Positions 1 to 6,154 of a DNA stretch of 11,029 bases are shown piece after piece. The notes below the pieces were generated by a model. The model worked only from the letters and a program-made list of their open reading frames with translations, did no database searches and was not told where the DNA came from. The translations under genes and the position numbers were made by a program. The stretch comes from Desulfobacteraceae bacterium (lineage in GTDB: Bacteria > Desulfobacterota > DSM-4660 > Desulfatiglandales > Desulfatiglandaceae): NCBI GenBank assembly GCA_030612945.1, contig JAUWMY010000047.1:1-11029 (forward strand), given 5' to 3'. Position 1 is the stretch's first letter, and the number at the start of each line of letters is the position of its first letter.

Positions 1-122
1 TCCGGTACCCCCCGTCCATTCCAATTATTAAGGGGTCTGCTCTTGACTCAACACGAGTTCGGATCTTAGTTGCTCAATACGTTTTCTAAATCTTCGATTC
101 TAAAGCCACTTGTTTTTGGCCG

Positions 123-584
123 CTACTTTAGTAACAACAACCGGGCAGCCCCTCCAATCAATACGGTGTCTCCAGATGCTTTAACGCTTCCGACTTTCCT
201 CCCGTTGCGATTGAATACATCACCATTTGTATCAACTGAGCCAAGAGTGGTGCCGGACTGGTTCCATAATTTCCCATCGGCATCAATATTCCCAATCGCT
301 ATCTTGCTGACATTGAATATGGTCCCGCCGGAATCAACGGATCCCACCGACCTCCCGTATAGATTGAATACAGTCCCATTTTCGTCAACTGAGCCGACAG
401 CCTTGCCATACCGATTTAATACATTGGCTTTCGACACATCTTCTCCCTTGGCTTTTTCACTTTTAGCAAATGCCCCCCCATCAAACCCGGCCATGATGGA
501 GAGTGTGAAAATGCAAAGAAGCCACATTCTTAGGCAAATGGGTATCCAGCCGTGCATATTTCTATTGTCTCTAAACGTATCCAT
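123..584 (-). CDS. Secreted 5-fold beta-flower-type repeat protein
   Basis: This encodes 153 residues. Residues 1-41 have a basic start, a hydrophobic core near 17-34 and a GAFAKS-like end, consistent with a secretion signal. From about residue 53 to 143 there are five repeats of about 17 residues, with the pattern hydrophobic-F/W-N, x-x-G, x-x-hydrophobic-G-S-V-D-x-x-G-x; examples are VFNLYGRSVGSVDSGG and LWNQSGTTLGSVDTNG. The end is hydrophobic (GGAARLLLLK). Short repeats of this kind are typical of small secreted proteins annotated as 4-fold or 5-fold beta-flower proteins, in which each repeat forms one petal of a small closed beta structure; their function is unknown. The start is supported by AGGAGG at 591-596, six bases upstream, which favours this Met over the internal Met at residue 10. 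The gene stands alone, 147 bases beyond the end of the lipase gene. Family assignment is by pattern; periplasmic or outer location is inferred. Confidence 0.8.
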   Translation of the reverse strand: MDTFRDNRNMHGWIPICLRMWLLCIFTLSIMAGFDGGAFAKSEKAKGEDVSKANVLNRYGKAVGSVDENGTVFNLYGRSVGSVDSGGTIFNVSKIAIGNIDADGKLWNQSGTTLGSVDTNGDVFNRNGRKVGSVKASGDTVLIGGAARLLLLK

Positions 585-590
585 GTGTTA

Positions 591-596
591 CCTCCT
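591..596 (-). promoter_or_regulatory. Strong ribosome binding site of the beta-flower gene
   Basis: AGGAGG on the minus strand lies six bases before the ATG at 584 and decides the start codon. Confidence 0.8.
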
Positions 597-708
597 CTAA
601 ATAGACGTCTCGGAATTTCTAAAACTTATTTAAAATAATGATATTTCGTCGAGGCCTGAGCTTTTGTCTCGTGTCTTCCACTCGTGAGTGGAGCGAAGCG
701 ACTCCTTA

Positions 709-732
709 ACTTTAGTTCACTTTAGACACTTT
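709..732 (-). repeat. 24-bp AAGTG/CTA repeat, copy 1 (inverted relative to copy 2)
   Basis: Read on the minus strand this is AAAGTG, then T, then CTAAAGTGAACTAAAGT. It matches 2138-2161 on the plus strand at 23 of 24 positions. It is made of short units of the form AAGTG-(A)xCTA and overlaps the lipase stop codon by one base. Copy 2 lies upstream of the GlsB-like gene, so the two copies bracket the lipase/GlsB pair as inverted repeats. Confidence 0.75.
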
Positions 733-1565
733 TAAGGCAGTTGTTCCGCAATCCCGGCATAAAAGCTGTGTATACGGGCAAGCAACTCGTCCGGGCTTTC
801 ATCAGCTAAAAGTTGATCAGGGGCCCCCCACCCCATCTCATTGAGATGATCAGTTTTATCGAGTGTTCCCTTGAAATATTCATCTCTCCATCTGGCTGAC
901 CTAACTGAAACCATACCGTCATTTTCACCTTCTGTCTTTCTGATTATCTCAAAGGGGATCTTGAGTCCAGTAAAGACACCCCAAAAATCCTGCTTTCCAG
1001 CATAGGTCTGGAACTTTATCGTACCCTTACATTTCATTTCGAATTCTTTGACATCCTGATGTTCATTAAACGTTTTGCATGTATCTGTCCTTAGATCCTT
1101 CAAAGCGCTCAAGTCCACCCCCAGCTTTTGGATTAATAAATGCAGAGGAGTGAGGTTATCAAGCCCCCAGTCGGCGAATGGAGATCCCTCGTGAGGGGTA
1201 GAAATCGTAGTAAGTGAAGCTACACTCTGATAGATCTCTCCATCATTACGATCATTAAACATCATGTGACGCGTATCCAGCCCACCCATGCTATGTGCGA
1301 TAATGTTGATTTTTTCCGCTCGTGTTTCCTTAAGAATTTTCAACAGGTTTTCTTTTAGGTCCTCGGCCCGTTTCTCTACCCCTGCTGCCCAGGCAACTTT
1401 GGAATGATAAACGACATATCCTTTCTTCTTAAGCATAGTCCGTATGCCTTTGAAGTAGTGCAGGTTGTCAAGCTCCGGATCATCGTTATTGTCGAGGTCC
1501 AGGGCGTTGTTCAACAAGGCGTCAAAACGACACACGCCATGGGCGAGCACAATCGGATAAGTCAT
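732..1565 (-). CDS. Alpha/beta-hydrolase lipase/esterase (bacterial family I-like)
   Basis: This encodes 277 residues predicted to hydrolyse ester bonds of lipids. The protein opens directly with the first core strand and the oxyanion motif (YPIVLAHG, 3-10). The nucleophile elbow is AHSMGG with Ser92, followed by ISTPHEGSPFADW (121-133), which resembles the TPHxGSxxAD segment of Pseudomonas/Burkholderia-type lipases. NDGMVS (Asp216) and DHLNEMGW (His240) supply the remaining triad residues in the order and spacing usual for that family. Family members are normally secreted with a signal peptide and often have a foldase gene nearby; neither is present here, so a cytoplasmic enzyme is more likely. 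The start has GGAG at 1575-1578, nine bases upstream. The GlsB-like gene lies upstream on the same strand, separated by 176 bases that contain hairpins, so the two may not be co-transcribed. Substrate cannot be read from the sequence. Confidence 0.85.
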   Translation of the reverse strand: MTYPIVLAHGVCRFDALLNNALDLDNNDDPELDNLHYFKGIRTMLKKKGYVVYHSKVAWAAGVEKRAEDLKENLLKILKETRAEKINIIAHSMGGLDTRHMMFNDRNDGEIYQSVASLTTISTPHEGSPFADWGLDNLTPLHLLIQKLGVDLSALKDLRTDTCKTFNEHQDVKEFEMKCKGTIKFQTYAGKQDFWGVFTGLKIPFEIIRKTEGENDGMVSVRSARWRDEYFKGTLDKTDHLNEMGWGAPDQLLADESPDELLARIHSFYAGIAEQLP

Positions 1566-1619
1566 GGCCTTTCACTCCGTATTATCACCTCAATTGAGTT
1601 GGTACTTGGTATCCGGTAC

Positions 1620-1707
1620 TGGGTATTGGTTTAGAGGAATATTTTTTATATCTCTATCAGTTTAGTAATATAAGATTAGTCGTGAAACACCTGATAACCA
1701 ATACCCA
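1620..1707. repeat. 12-bp perfect inverted repeat between lipase and GlsB genes
   Basis: TGGGTATTGGTT at 1620-1631 is exactly complementary to AACCAATACCCA at 1696-1707, with a 64-base AT-rich interior. The sequence around the arms is of the degenerate GGTATT/GGTACT kind (for example GGTACTTGGTATCCGGTACT just before 1620). It may fold in RNA or be the ends of a small degenerate element; no coding potential is seen inside. Confidence 0.5.
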
Positions 1708-1713
1708 ATACGA

Positions 1714-1738
1714 CCTAATTGAGCATCACTCAATTAGG
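1714..1738 (-). terminator. Perfect 10-bp hairpin after the GlsB-like gene
   Basis: CCTAATTGAG (1714-1723) pairs with CTCAATTAGG (1729-1738) around a five-base loop. It starts three bases after the stop codon of the GlsB-like gene, which fits a transcription end or an mRNA-protecting stem. The stem is AT-rich and no clear U-run follows on the minus strand, so an intrinsic terminator is only a tentative call. Confidence 0.45.
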
Positions 1739-1741
1739 GTA

Positions 1742-2029
1742 TCAGGGCTTGTTTTTCCTCCGTCTTCGTGCCACCCATATCACCAGCAAGAGGATCAATG
1801 AGCCTATAAACGCAGAGATCAGGTCTTTCAAACTGATTGCCACATCGCCAAGACCAAAATCAATATTGAACAGATTGAAAATGGCCCCTCCAATCAGGGC
1901 TCCAACCAATCCAATTCCAAGGTTGGTAAGATGTCCAAACCCCTTCTTTGTTCGTTTTACAATAATTCCTGTAAAGTAGCCTGCCAATGCGCCTACAACT
2001 AACCATACGATGACTTGACTAAGTGTCAT
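1742..2029 (-). CDS. GlsB/YeaQ/YmgE family membrane protein (transglycosylase-associated family)
   Basis: This encodes 95 residues, a normal length for the family. There are three hydrophobic segments: about 5-23 (VIVWLVVGALAGYFTGIIV), 35-55 (LGIGLVGALIGGAIFNLF) and 69-88 (LISAFIGSLILLLVIWVA). The Gly-rich motifs GALAGYFTG and GLVGALIGG are characteristic of this inner-membrane family, whose members are often stress-induced in enterobacteria; their molecular function is not established. The last residues (ARRRRKNKP) are strongly basic and probably cytoplasmic. The start is supported by GGGAGG at 2039-2044, nine bases upstream. A 12-bp perfect palindrome, GATTAATTAATC (2048-2059), sits just upstream of the ribosome site and could be an operator. 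The lipase gene follows downstream on the same strand. Confidence 0.9.
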   Translation of the reverse strand: MTLSQVIVWLVVGALAGYFTGIIVKRTKKGFGHLTNLGIGLVGALIGGAIFNLFNIDFGLGDVAISLKDLISAFIGSLILLLVIWVARRRRKNKP

Positions 2030-2137
2030 CTCATTTTACCTCCCGTAGATTAATTAATCGGCCTAAACCACTACCTCGGGTTGTGGTACCATAATAAGAT
2101 TCTACCAGTTGAGTAATTGTTTGGCCATAAGTGATCT

Positions 2138-2161
2138 AAAGTGACTAAAGTGAACTAAAGT
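2138..2161 (+). repeat. 24-bp AAGTG/CTA repeat, copy 2
   Basis: AAAGTG, A, CTAAAGTGAACTAAAGT is the partner of 709-732 (one mismatch, opposite orientation). Here it lies inside a longer run of four units of 9-10 bases starting AAGTG (2129-2163). The size and near identity make chance unlikely. It could be a dispersed genomic repeat or the recombination or attachment ends of the enclosed 1.4-kb lipase/GlsB cassette. Confidence 0.75.
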
Positions 2162-2319
2162 GCCTATTTATCCCGCTTGCAGCGGGGAAGTTCAAGATAA
2201 TATTTAACATTTTCAAATTGTCTAAAGTTCTCGATCAAGGACTTGGTTGAGCCAACTGTTACTGTGCCTCTTTGCAGGAAAAAAGAGGGAGACTGGCAAA
2301 CCGATGAGTTTACCTGCGT

Positions 2320-2472
2320 GGCTCATCGCTGATTAGTGTTAAAGCCTTTGCTCACATCATGTAGGGTGGCATTTTATATGCCACCGCAACCCCGGTCGGG
2401 TATAAAACCCGACCCTACAATGCTTTTGTGCTATGTTCCCGACCTGGTTTTCACACTAATCCGCTAAGAGCC
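2320..2472. repeat. Compound palindromic element (MITE/REP-like) after the kinase gene
   Basis: The outer arms, 2320-2346 and 2446-2472, are 27-bp imperfect inverted repeats (22 of 27 match; core GATTAGTGT/ACACTAATC). Inside, two 25-bp units face each other, 2361-2385 on plus and 2394-2418 on minus, separated by eight bases. Each reads GTAGGGT, five variable bases, TTTTATA and ends in ACC, and each folds into its own 8-bp hairpin. The stems differ in sequence (GGCAT versus CGGGT) but keep base pairing, which is compensatory change and argues for selection on structure. The element stops eight bases from the kinase stop codon, so it may end or stabilise that transcript. No open frame lies inside. 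Confidence 0.7.
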
Positions 2473-2480
2473 ATCTGGGT

Positions 2481-4712
2481 TTACTCCTTGTCCAGGATCT
2501 CCCTTATTATTTGAGATAAATGCCTCATTCTAAACGGTTTCTGGATAAACCCGTTGCATCCGCGCTTTAATATTTCACTTGCCTGCCCATCCATACTATA
2601 TCCGCTTGAAAGGAGCACCTTGACATTTGGATTGATCCCTTTCAACCTGTCATAGGTCTCACCACCGCTCATTCCCGGCATGATCATATCCAGGACTACA
2701 AGGTCGATTTTAACCTGGTTTTCCTTATAAAGCTCTAATGCGTCTCTGCCAGTTGTTGCTGTCATCACATCATAGCCCATCATTTTCAGAATCTTTTCAC
2801 CAATATCAATAATCATGTCTTCATCATCTACCAGGAGAACGGTCTCTGTTCCCCGAAAGAATTCTTCAGGTAACGCCTTTTGTTCAATAACTTCTTTTTC
2901 TGAAGCAGGAAGATAAATACTAAAGGTAGTTCCTTCGTCCTTTTTGCTGTAAACGTGAATCATGCCGCTGTGATTTTTTATGATACCATAAGCAGAGGCA
3001 AGGCTTAGACCCGTTCCCCTGCCCATTCTTTTGGTCGTAAAAAACGGCTCAAATATTCTCTCTCTGATAGCCTCATCAATGCCCACTCCGGTATCGGTTA
3101 CGGACATCTTTACGTATTTTCCGGCGGTCAATTGATCAGGTTCAGTAAAGCTCTCGTCGAGTGTTACGTTTTCCGTTTGAAGACATAATTCTCCGCCGCC
3201 GGGCATAGCATCATGGGAGTTAAAAAATAAGCTAAACAGAACCTGTTCAATCTGACTACTATCCACTTCCACCGTCCAGAGGTCTTCCTGGAATTTTGCA
3301 TTTATTCTAACATCTTTGTTTGTTTCACCGAACATTTGGGAAGTTTTGTGAACCAATTTGTTCAAATCAGTCGGATTGGCCTGGTACTTCCCTTTTCTGG
3401 CGAAGCCCAGCAGTTGATTATTTAGACTCGCTGCTCTCTTAACAATATTCTCTATTCCTTTGAGGTCCTCGTAATGTGGTTGAGAAAAATCAGTATCCAT
3501 AAGCATCAGGGAAGTACGCCCCTGAATACCCATCAAGAGATTATTGAAGTCGTGGGCAATGCCACCGGCAAGGGTGCCCAATGCCTCCATTTTTCGAACA
3601 TCCATAAGCTGTGCTTCCAGCCTTTTTTCCGACGTAGTGTCTCTCACGAAGTTGAGAGTAGCAGGCCTGCCTTTCCATGAGATGAGCACGGAATTGATCT
3701 GCAGCCATAACTCCTCACCAGTTTTGTTTATGGATCTAAATGAGTAATTGCTGGTAACCTTTTCACCTTTTAGTCTTCGTATGTGTCTTCGGAAGACCAT
3801 GTCTCTATCTTCAGGATGGATAAGGTTAACAAACGGGATTTGAGTTAGTTCCTCCCCGGAGTATCCTGTGATGCGCAATGTGCTTGGATTTGCGTACTTG
3901 ACCACATCATCCTGGGCAACAAAGACGGCATCGTTGGCATTTTCCACCAAAAGTCGATACTTTTCTTCCGATTCCCGCAGTGCCTCTTCCTGCTTTCTGC
4001 CAATCAGGTGCGCAATAAACCAAGAGAACACAAGGAACACTGTAAGAACTGAGGCAACCCCCATAAGGCCAAAGTATGTTCTTGTGTGGTGAGAAGCACC
4101 GGTTGCTGCCAAAATCTCAGGCAGAGGAGTGGAAAGTCCGACCGTCCATGTTCGACCGGCAACCCGGACCGGGGTCCAGGCTGCAATCTCTTTTCCTTTC
4201 TCCGGGAGCCAGATGTACCAACCAACACCTTCTTGAGCCGACATCACTGCTTCAGTCATCTCCTCATAATGGGAAGCTCCTTTTTCAGCCTGTATCGCAA
4301 ATATCTCTGCCATGCTCTTTCCCCTGTATATGTCAGGAAAATCAGAGCTGAGATCAAACACAACATGATCGGGAGCATATATCCAGGCATCGCCGTTATC
4401 GAGGATGAGTATGGGCTCAACGAATCTTTTGAATACCTCCTGCTCAATTTCAGATATAGCAGGCTGTTCTTTCCGCACTACCTCGTGAGCCACATAGCTG
4501 CTGACACTACGCGCCACTGCATGAACGATTTCCAACTGTGTATGCTGAAAGGTTGTGATGGCTATGCCTTCAATCTGGTTTTTATGCTGCACTAGCCAAA
4601 GCCATCCGATAATGTTCAAAATGATCAGCAGAGCGGGTATCATGTATCTCAGTTTGCTTGTCAAGGCCCAGATACGATAATTCGAGTTAGTAAGGTTAAC
4701 ATTTGTTACCAT
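2481..4712 (-). CDS. Hybrid sensor histidine kinase (Cache-like sensor, PAS, HisKA, HATPase, receiver)
   Basis: This 743-residue inner-membrane signalling protein has two membrane segments (about 24-41 and 213-236) flanking a periplasmic sensor of about 170 residues. The sensor's end (GWYIWLP, AAWTPVRVAGRTWTVGLSTPLPEI) resembles Cache-type ligand-binding domains. A PAS domain covers about 245-365. The HisKA H-box AGGIAHDFNNLL contains the phospho-accepting His387. The ATPase has an N box (FFNSHDAM, Asn498), G1 (DTGVGID, Asp540), F box (IFEPFFTTK) and G2 (GRGTGLSLA). A C-terminal receiver domain (about 624-743) has Asp629/Asp630, phospho-acceptor Asp675 (VLDMIMPGMSGGE), Ser702/703 and Lys725 (QKPF), so all key residues are present. 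An AGAGGGA site just upstream supports the start. No output regulator is adjacent, so phosphate must pass to a distant partner. The ligand is unknown. Confidence 0.93.
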   Translation of the reverse strand: MVTNVNLTNSNYRIWALTSKLRYMIPALLIILNIIGWLWLVQHKNQIEGIAITTFQHTQLEIVHAVARSVSSYVAHEVVRKEQPAISEIEQEVFKRFVEPILILDNGDAWIYAPDHVVFDLSSDFPDIYRGKSMAEIFAIQAEKGASHYEEMTEAVMSAQEGVGWYIWLPEKGKEIAAWTPVRVAGRTWTVGLSTPLPEILAATGASHHTRTYFGLMGVASVLTVFLVFSWFIAHLIGRKQEEALRESEEKYRLLVENANDAVFVAQDDVVKYANPSTLRITGYSGEELTQIPFVNLIHPEDRDMVFRRHIRRLKGEKVTSNYSFRSINKTGEELWLQINSVLISWKGRPATLNFVRDTTSEKRLEAQLMDVRKMEALGTLAGGIAHDFNNLLMGIQGRTSLMLMDTDFSQPHYEDLKGIENIVKRAASLNNQLLGFARKGKYQANPTDLNKLVHKTSQMFGETNKDVRINAKFQEDLWTVEVDSSQIEQVLFSLFFNSHDAMPGGGELCLQTENVTLDESFTEPDQLTAGKYVKMSVTDTGVGIDEAIRERIFEPFFTTKRMGRGTGLSLASAYGIIKNHSGMIHVYSKKDEGTTFSIYLPASEKEVIEQKALPEEFFRGTETVLLVDDEDMIIDIGEKILKMMGYDVMTATTGRDALELYKENQVKIDLVVLDMIMPGMSGGETYDRLKGINPNVKVLLSSGYSMDGQASEILKRGCNGFIQKPFRMRHLSQIIREILDKE

Positions 4713-4832
4713 TCTTCCCTCTTTGTTACCGATTTTGTTTCATCCTTGAAAACCATTTTCTGTGGGTCTCCGACTAGCCTATTACTCGGAGAATGTGTTC
4801 AAAATCTTCGGCTTTGTCTGGAAATACACATC

Positions 4833-4856
4833 GGAGTAGTGGAGTAATGGAGTATT
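4833..4856 (+). repeat. Three tandem 8-bp GGAGTANT repeats
   Basis: GGAGTAGT, GGAGTAAT and GGAGTATT follow each other directly and are continued by GG. They are short, slightly diverged, and lie about 120 bases upstream of the kinase start. They may be slippage-derived low-complexity DNA. Confidence 0.6.
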
Positions 4857-5031
4857 GGTTACCTGTTATTATAGACAAATGCATGGATTTTTAAAGTATT
4901 CTGTGCCAGGTTGAGACATAAGAACAGTATAAAATAATGCACTTTCCATGCCAGAGGACCACCTTATTATCTTCTAGATCGTAGGATGCCCTGGGGTTTC
5001 AGCACGTTCAGCAGTGACTGCTCAATGTACC

Positions 5032-5148
5032 AGTTCGGGCGCTCACAACCGAATTAATGCCTTAAGCGAATGACAACGGTTGTATAGCTTTTCGGAGTTT
5101 AGTCGTGAGCCTTTTATAAAATCCTTACGGATAAATTCCGCCCGAACT
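5032..5148. repeat. Imperfect dyad element with 10-bp perfect ends
   Basis: AGTTCGGGCG (5032-5041) is exactly complementary to CGCCCGAACT (5139-5148). Inside are further pairs: GCTCAC (5041-5046) with GTGAGC (5105-5110), and ACAACCG (5045-5051) with CGGTTGT (5077-5083). The 117-bp unit looks like a folded non-coding element or degenerate miniature element. Integron-type core motifs were not found and no target duplication is evident. Confidence 0.5.
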
Positions 5149-5276
5149 TATTCAGGACTTACGTTCAACAGTCCCAAATGCAAGAATTTCCAGCCTGAAA
5201 AACAGTTCGCATTTCCTGAAATGCACGTTCTTCCCATGATGAGTCTGGTTGCAGGAAGGTGTGAGCTACAGTCTTA

Positions 5277-5457
5277 GGGCTTGCGCAAAAATAACTTCAC
5301 ATTTTCGCATCCCATCTTCAGCCCATCTTTGCCTGCGCCTCAATCGCAAAATCCTCGAAATAGTACTACTATATTCCTGTGGATTTGCTCAATCGCCGCA
5401 GCCAAATCTGACCTAAATTTGGGCGCCAATTCTGTGAAGTTATTTTTACGCAAGCCC
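5277..5457. mobile_element. 181-bp MITE with long terminal inverted repeats and TTA target duplication
   Basis: The ends (GGGCTTGCG...CGCAAGCCC) belong to inverted repeats spanning 5276-5301 and 5433-5458 that match at 25 of 26 positions. The flanking TTA occurs on both sides (5274-5276 and 5458-5460), as expected for a 3-bp target duplication. The interior is also largely self-complementary: the stretch with TTTGCCTGCGCC near 5328 pairs imperfectly with the one near 5395-5409, around a TAGTACTACTATA centre, so the whole element can form one long stem. It has no coding capacity and would need a transposase supplied elsewhere. A short TTA-like target fits several transposase families, including some IS5 relatives; the family cannot be assigned here. 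Confidence 0.8.
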
Positions 5458-5496
5458 TTAGGAAAATCCCTTCAGTAACAATATGCGGAAGACTGC

Positions 5497-5897
5497 CTAG
5501 GGCCCCCAGGATAAGCTGTGGCTTGAAGTCGCAATGAAGCAGCTTCCATCCCCTCCATCCGTGCTTTTGAATATGCCGCCTCCAAGTGTACCCGCATATA
5601 ACGTGTTGGGTGTGACAGGATTTATCGCCAGGGATTGAACATAAAAACTGGTCAGGCCGGTGTTCACAGCAGTCCATGTATCCCCCCCCCATTCGTGCTT
5701 TTGAACACCCCACCACCGCCTGTACCAGCATAAAGCGTACTCGGGGTATTAGGATTTATAGCCAGGGTCTTGATGTTTCCACCCTCCGGGCTGGGAAAAA
5801 TCTGAATCACTTCGGCAGAGGAATTGCTGTGAATCAGGATACCGAGTGCAATAAAACTCAGCACCATAACAATATGACAAACAAGAGGTTTTTTCAT
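5497..5897 (-). pseudogene. Secreted BNR/propeller-type repeat protein, frameshifted at a G9 tract, CFI-box remnant
   Basis: The first frame (5897-5664) encodes a signal peptide (MKKPLVCHIVMVLSFIALGI..., about residues 1-29), then EGGNIKTLAINPNTPSTLYAGTGGGGVFKSTNGG, one blade-like repeat of the sialidase/HCF136-like kind. Translation then runs through nine G (5682-5690) and ends at a TGA. In another frame the homologous text resumes at once (DTWTAVNTGL, SLAINPVTPNTLYAGTLGGG, IFKSTDGG) and continues to CFIATSS before a TAG at 5497-5499. One G more, or two fewer, would restore a protein of about 133 residues. CFIAT resembles the start of the CFI-box C-terminal motif (CFIATAAYG) seen on many surface proteins of this phylum, but it is incomplete. 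The MITE lies 40 bases past the stop. Real decay, phase variation and a homopolymer sequencing error are all possible. GGAGG at 5907-5911 supports the start. Confidence 0.75.
5682..5690. repeat. Homopolymer of nine C (G9 on the coding strand)
   Basis: This run is the exact point where the reading frame of the propeller-type gene breaks. G7 or G10 would be in frame. Tracts of this length are prone to slippage in replication and to sequencing error. Confidence 0.85.
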
Positions 5898-5929
5898 TTC
5901 TTCAATCCTCCTTTTTTCGGCTTACATTT

Positions 5930-5968
5930 GATGCCCATGCATGATGCCCATGCATGATGCCCATGCAT
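5930..5968 (-). repeat. Three perfect 13-bp tandem repeats in a leader region
   Basis: GATGCCCATGCAT occurs three times without change at 5930-5942, 5943-5955 and 5956-5968. Each copy contains the palindrome ATGCAT. The array lies 33-71 bases upstream of the propeller-gene start, between its predicted promoter and the ribosome site, so copy number could alter leader length or structure. Confidence 0.85.
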
Positions 5969-6060
5969 ACAGTCCTTTTTACATTGATTCAGAAATTGCT
6001 AATTATTTAAAAAGGTTATGGTTAAATCATCTTGGGTAATGCTGTAAATTTTTGGTTTTT

Positions 6061-6070
6061 ACGATATCGT
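6061..6070. promoter_or_regulatory. 10-bp perfect palindrome just downstream of the predicted start point
   Basis: ACGATATCGT is self-complementary and lies about 15 bases downstream of the -10 box at 6085-6090 on the minus strand, where a repressor could block transcription. No matching regulator is in the window, so the operator role is a guess. Confidence 0.3.
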
Positions 6071-6084
6071 CACATTTGGGGAGA

Positions 6085-6113
6085 AGTATAATGAAATTGA
6101 GGCTGTATGTCAA
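6085..6113 (-). promoter_or_regulatory. Sigma-70-type promoter for the propeller-type gene
   Basis: On the minus strand TTGACA (6108-6113) and TATACT (6085-6090) are separated by exactly 17 bases. The -35 box is a perfect match and the -10 box differs by one base from consensus. Transcription would start near 6078, giving a leader of about 180 bases before the ATG at 5897. The site is about 40 bases beyond the stop codon of the M48 gene, so the propeller gene has its own transcript. This is the best promoter visible in the window. Confidence 0.7.
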
Positions 6114-6154
6114 TAATGGGCAAAATGCGTGATAAGACCTTTTATTTAGACAGC

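Larger units (their letters stand above)
2030..2480. other. Intergenic region with palindromes and repeats
   Basis: No gene is supported in these 451 bases. Going rightward it holds the GlsB ribosome site and the 12-bp palindrome at 2048-2059, an array of four AAGTG-type units (2129-2163), a small hairpin with CCCGCT/AGCGGG arms (2172-2186), and the compound palindromic element at 2320-2472 next to the kinase stop codon. No good promoter could be singled out for the GlsB-like gene. Confidence 0.6.
4713..5496. other. Intergenic region rich in small mobile or palindromic elements
   Basis: No intact gene is supported in these 784 bases. Contents left to right: the kinase leader with a 7-bp hairpin (TCTCCGA 4767-4773 / TCGGAGA 4786-4792), three tandem 8-bp units GGAGTAGT, GGAGTAAT, GGAGTATT (4833-4856), an imperfect dyad at 5032-5148, and the 181-bp MITE at 5277-5457. 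A stretch on the minus strand around 4974-5060 reads as an open fragment without a start (ERPNWYIEQSLLNVLKPQGI), possibly a gene relic. The remainder, 4860-4970 and 5150-5270, shows nothing recognisable. Confidence 0.55.

Noticed and set aside
1..122. Left-edge stretch with GGGGTCTGCTCTTGACTC, similar to text I associate with transposon-related repeats
   Set aside because: Only one partial copy is present and no transposase frame is visible, so no call is justified.
70..600. 176-residue plus-strand open frame opposite the beta-flower gene
   Set aside because: It mirrors the repeats of the minus-strand gene, has no ribosome site, and the minus-strand product has a signal peptide and a strong AGGAGG site.
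2129..2163. CRISPR-like array from the AAGTG units
   Set aside because: The units are only 9-10 bases, directly abutting and without spacers.
4086..4595. 169-residue plus-strand open frame opposite the kinase
   Set aside because: It is a shadow of the minus-strand sensor-kinase coding sequence, with no ribosome site or family features.
5032..5148. Integron attC site
   Set aside because: The size and dyad would fit, but the GTTRRRY and RYYYAAC core motifs are not present at the ends and no cassette gene or integrase is seen.
5369..5731. 120-residue minus-strand open frame across the MITE
   Set aside because: It is a shifted frame of the propeller remnant running into the MITE; the repeat motifs lie in other frames.
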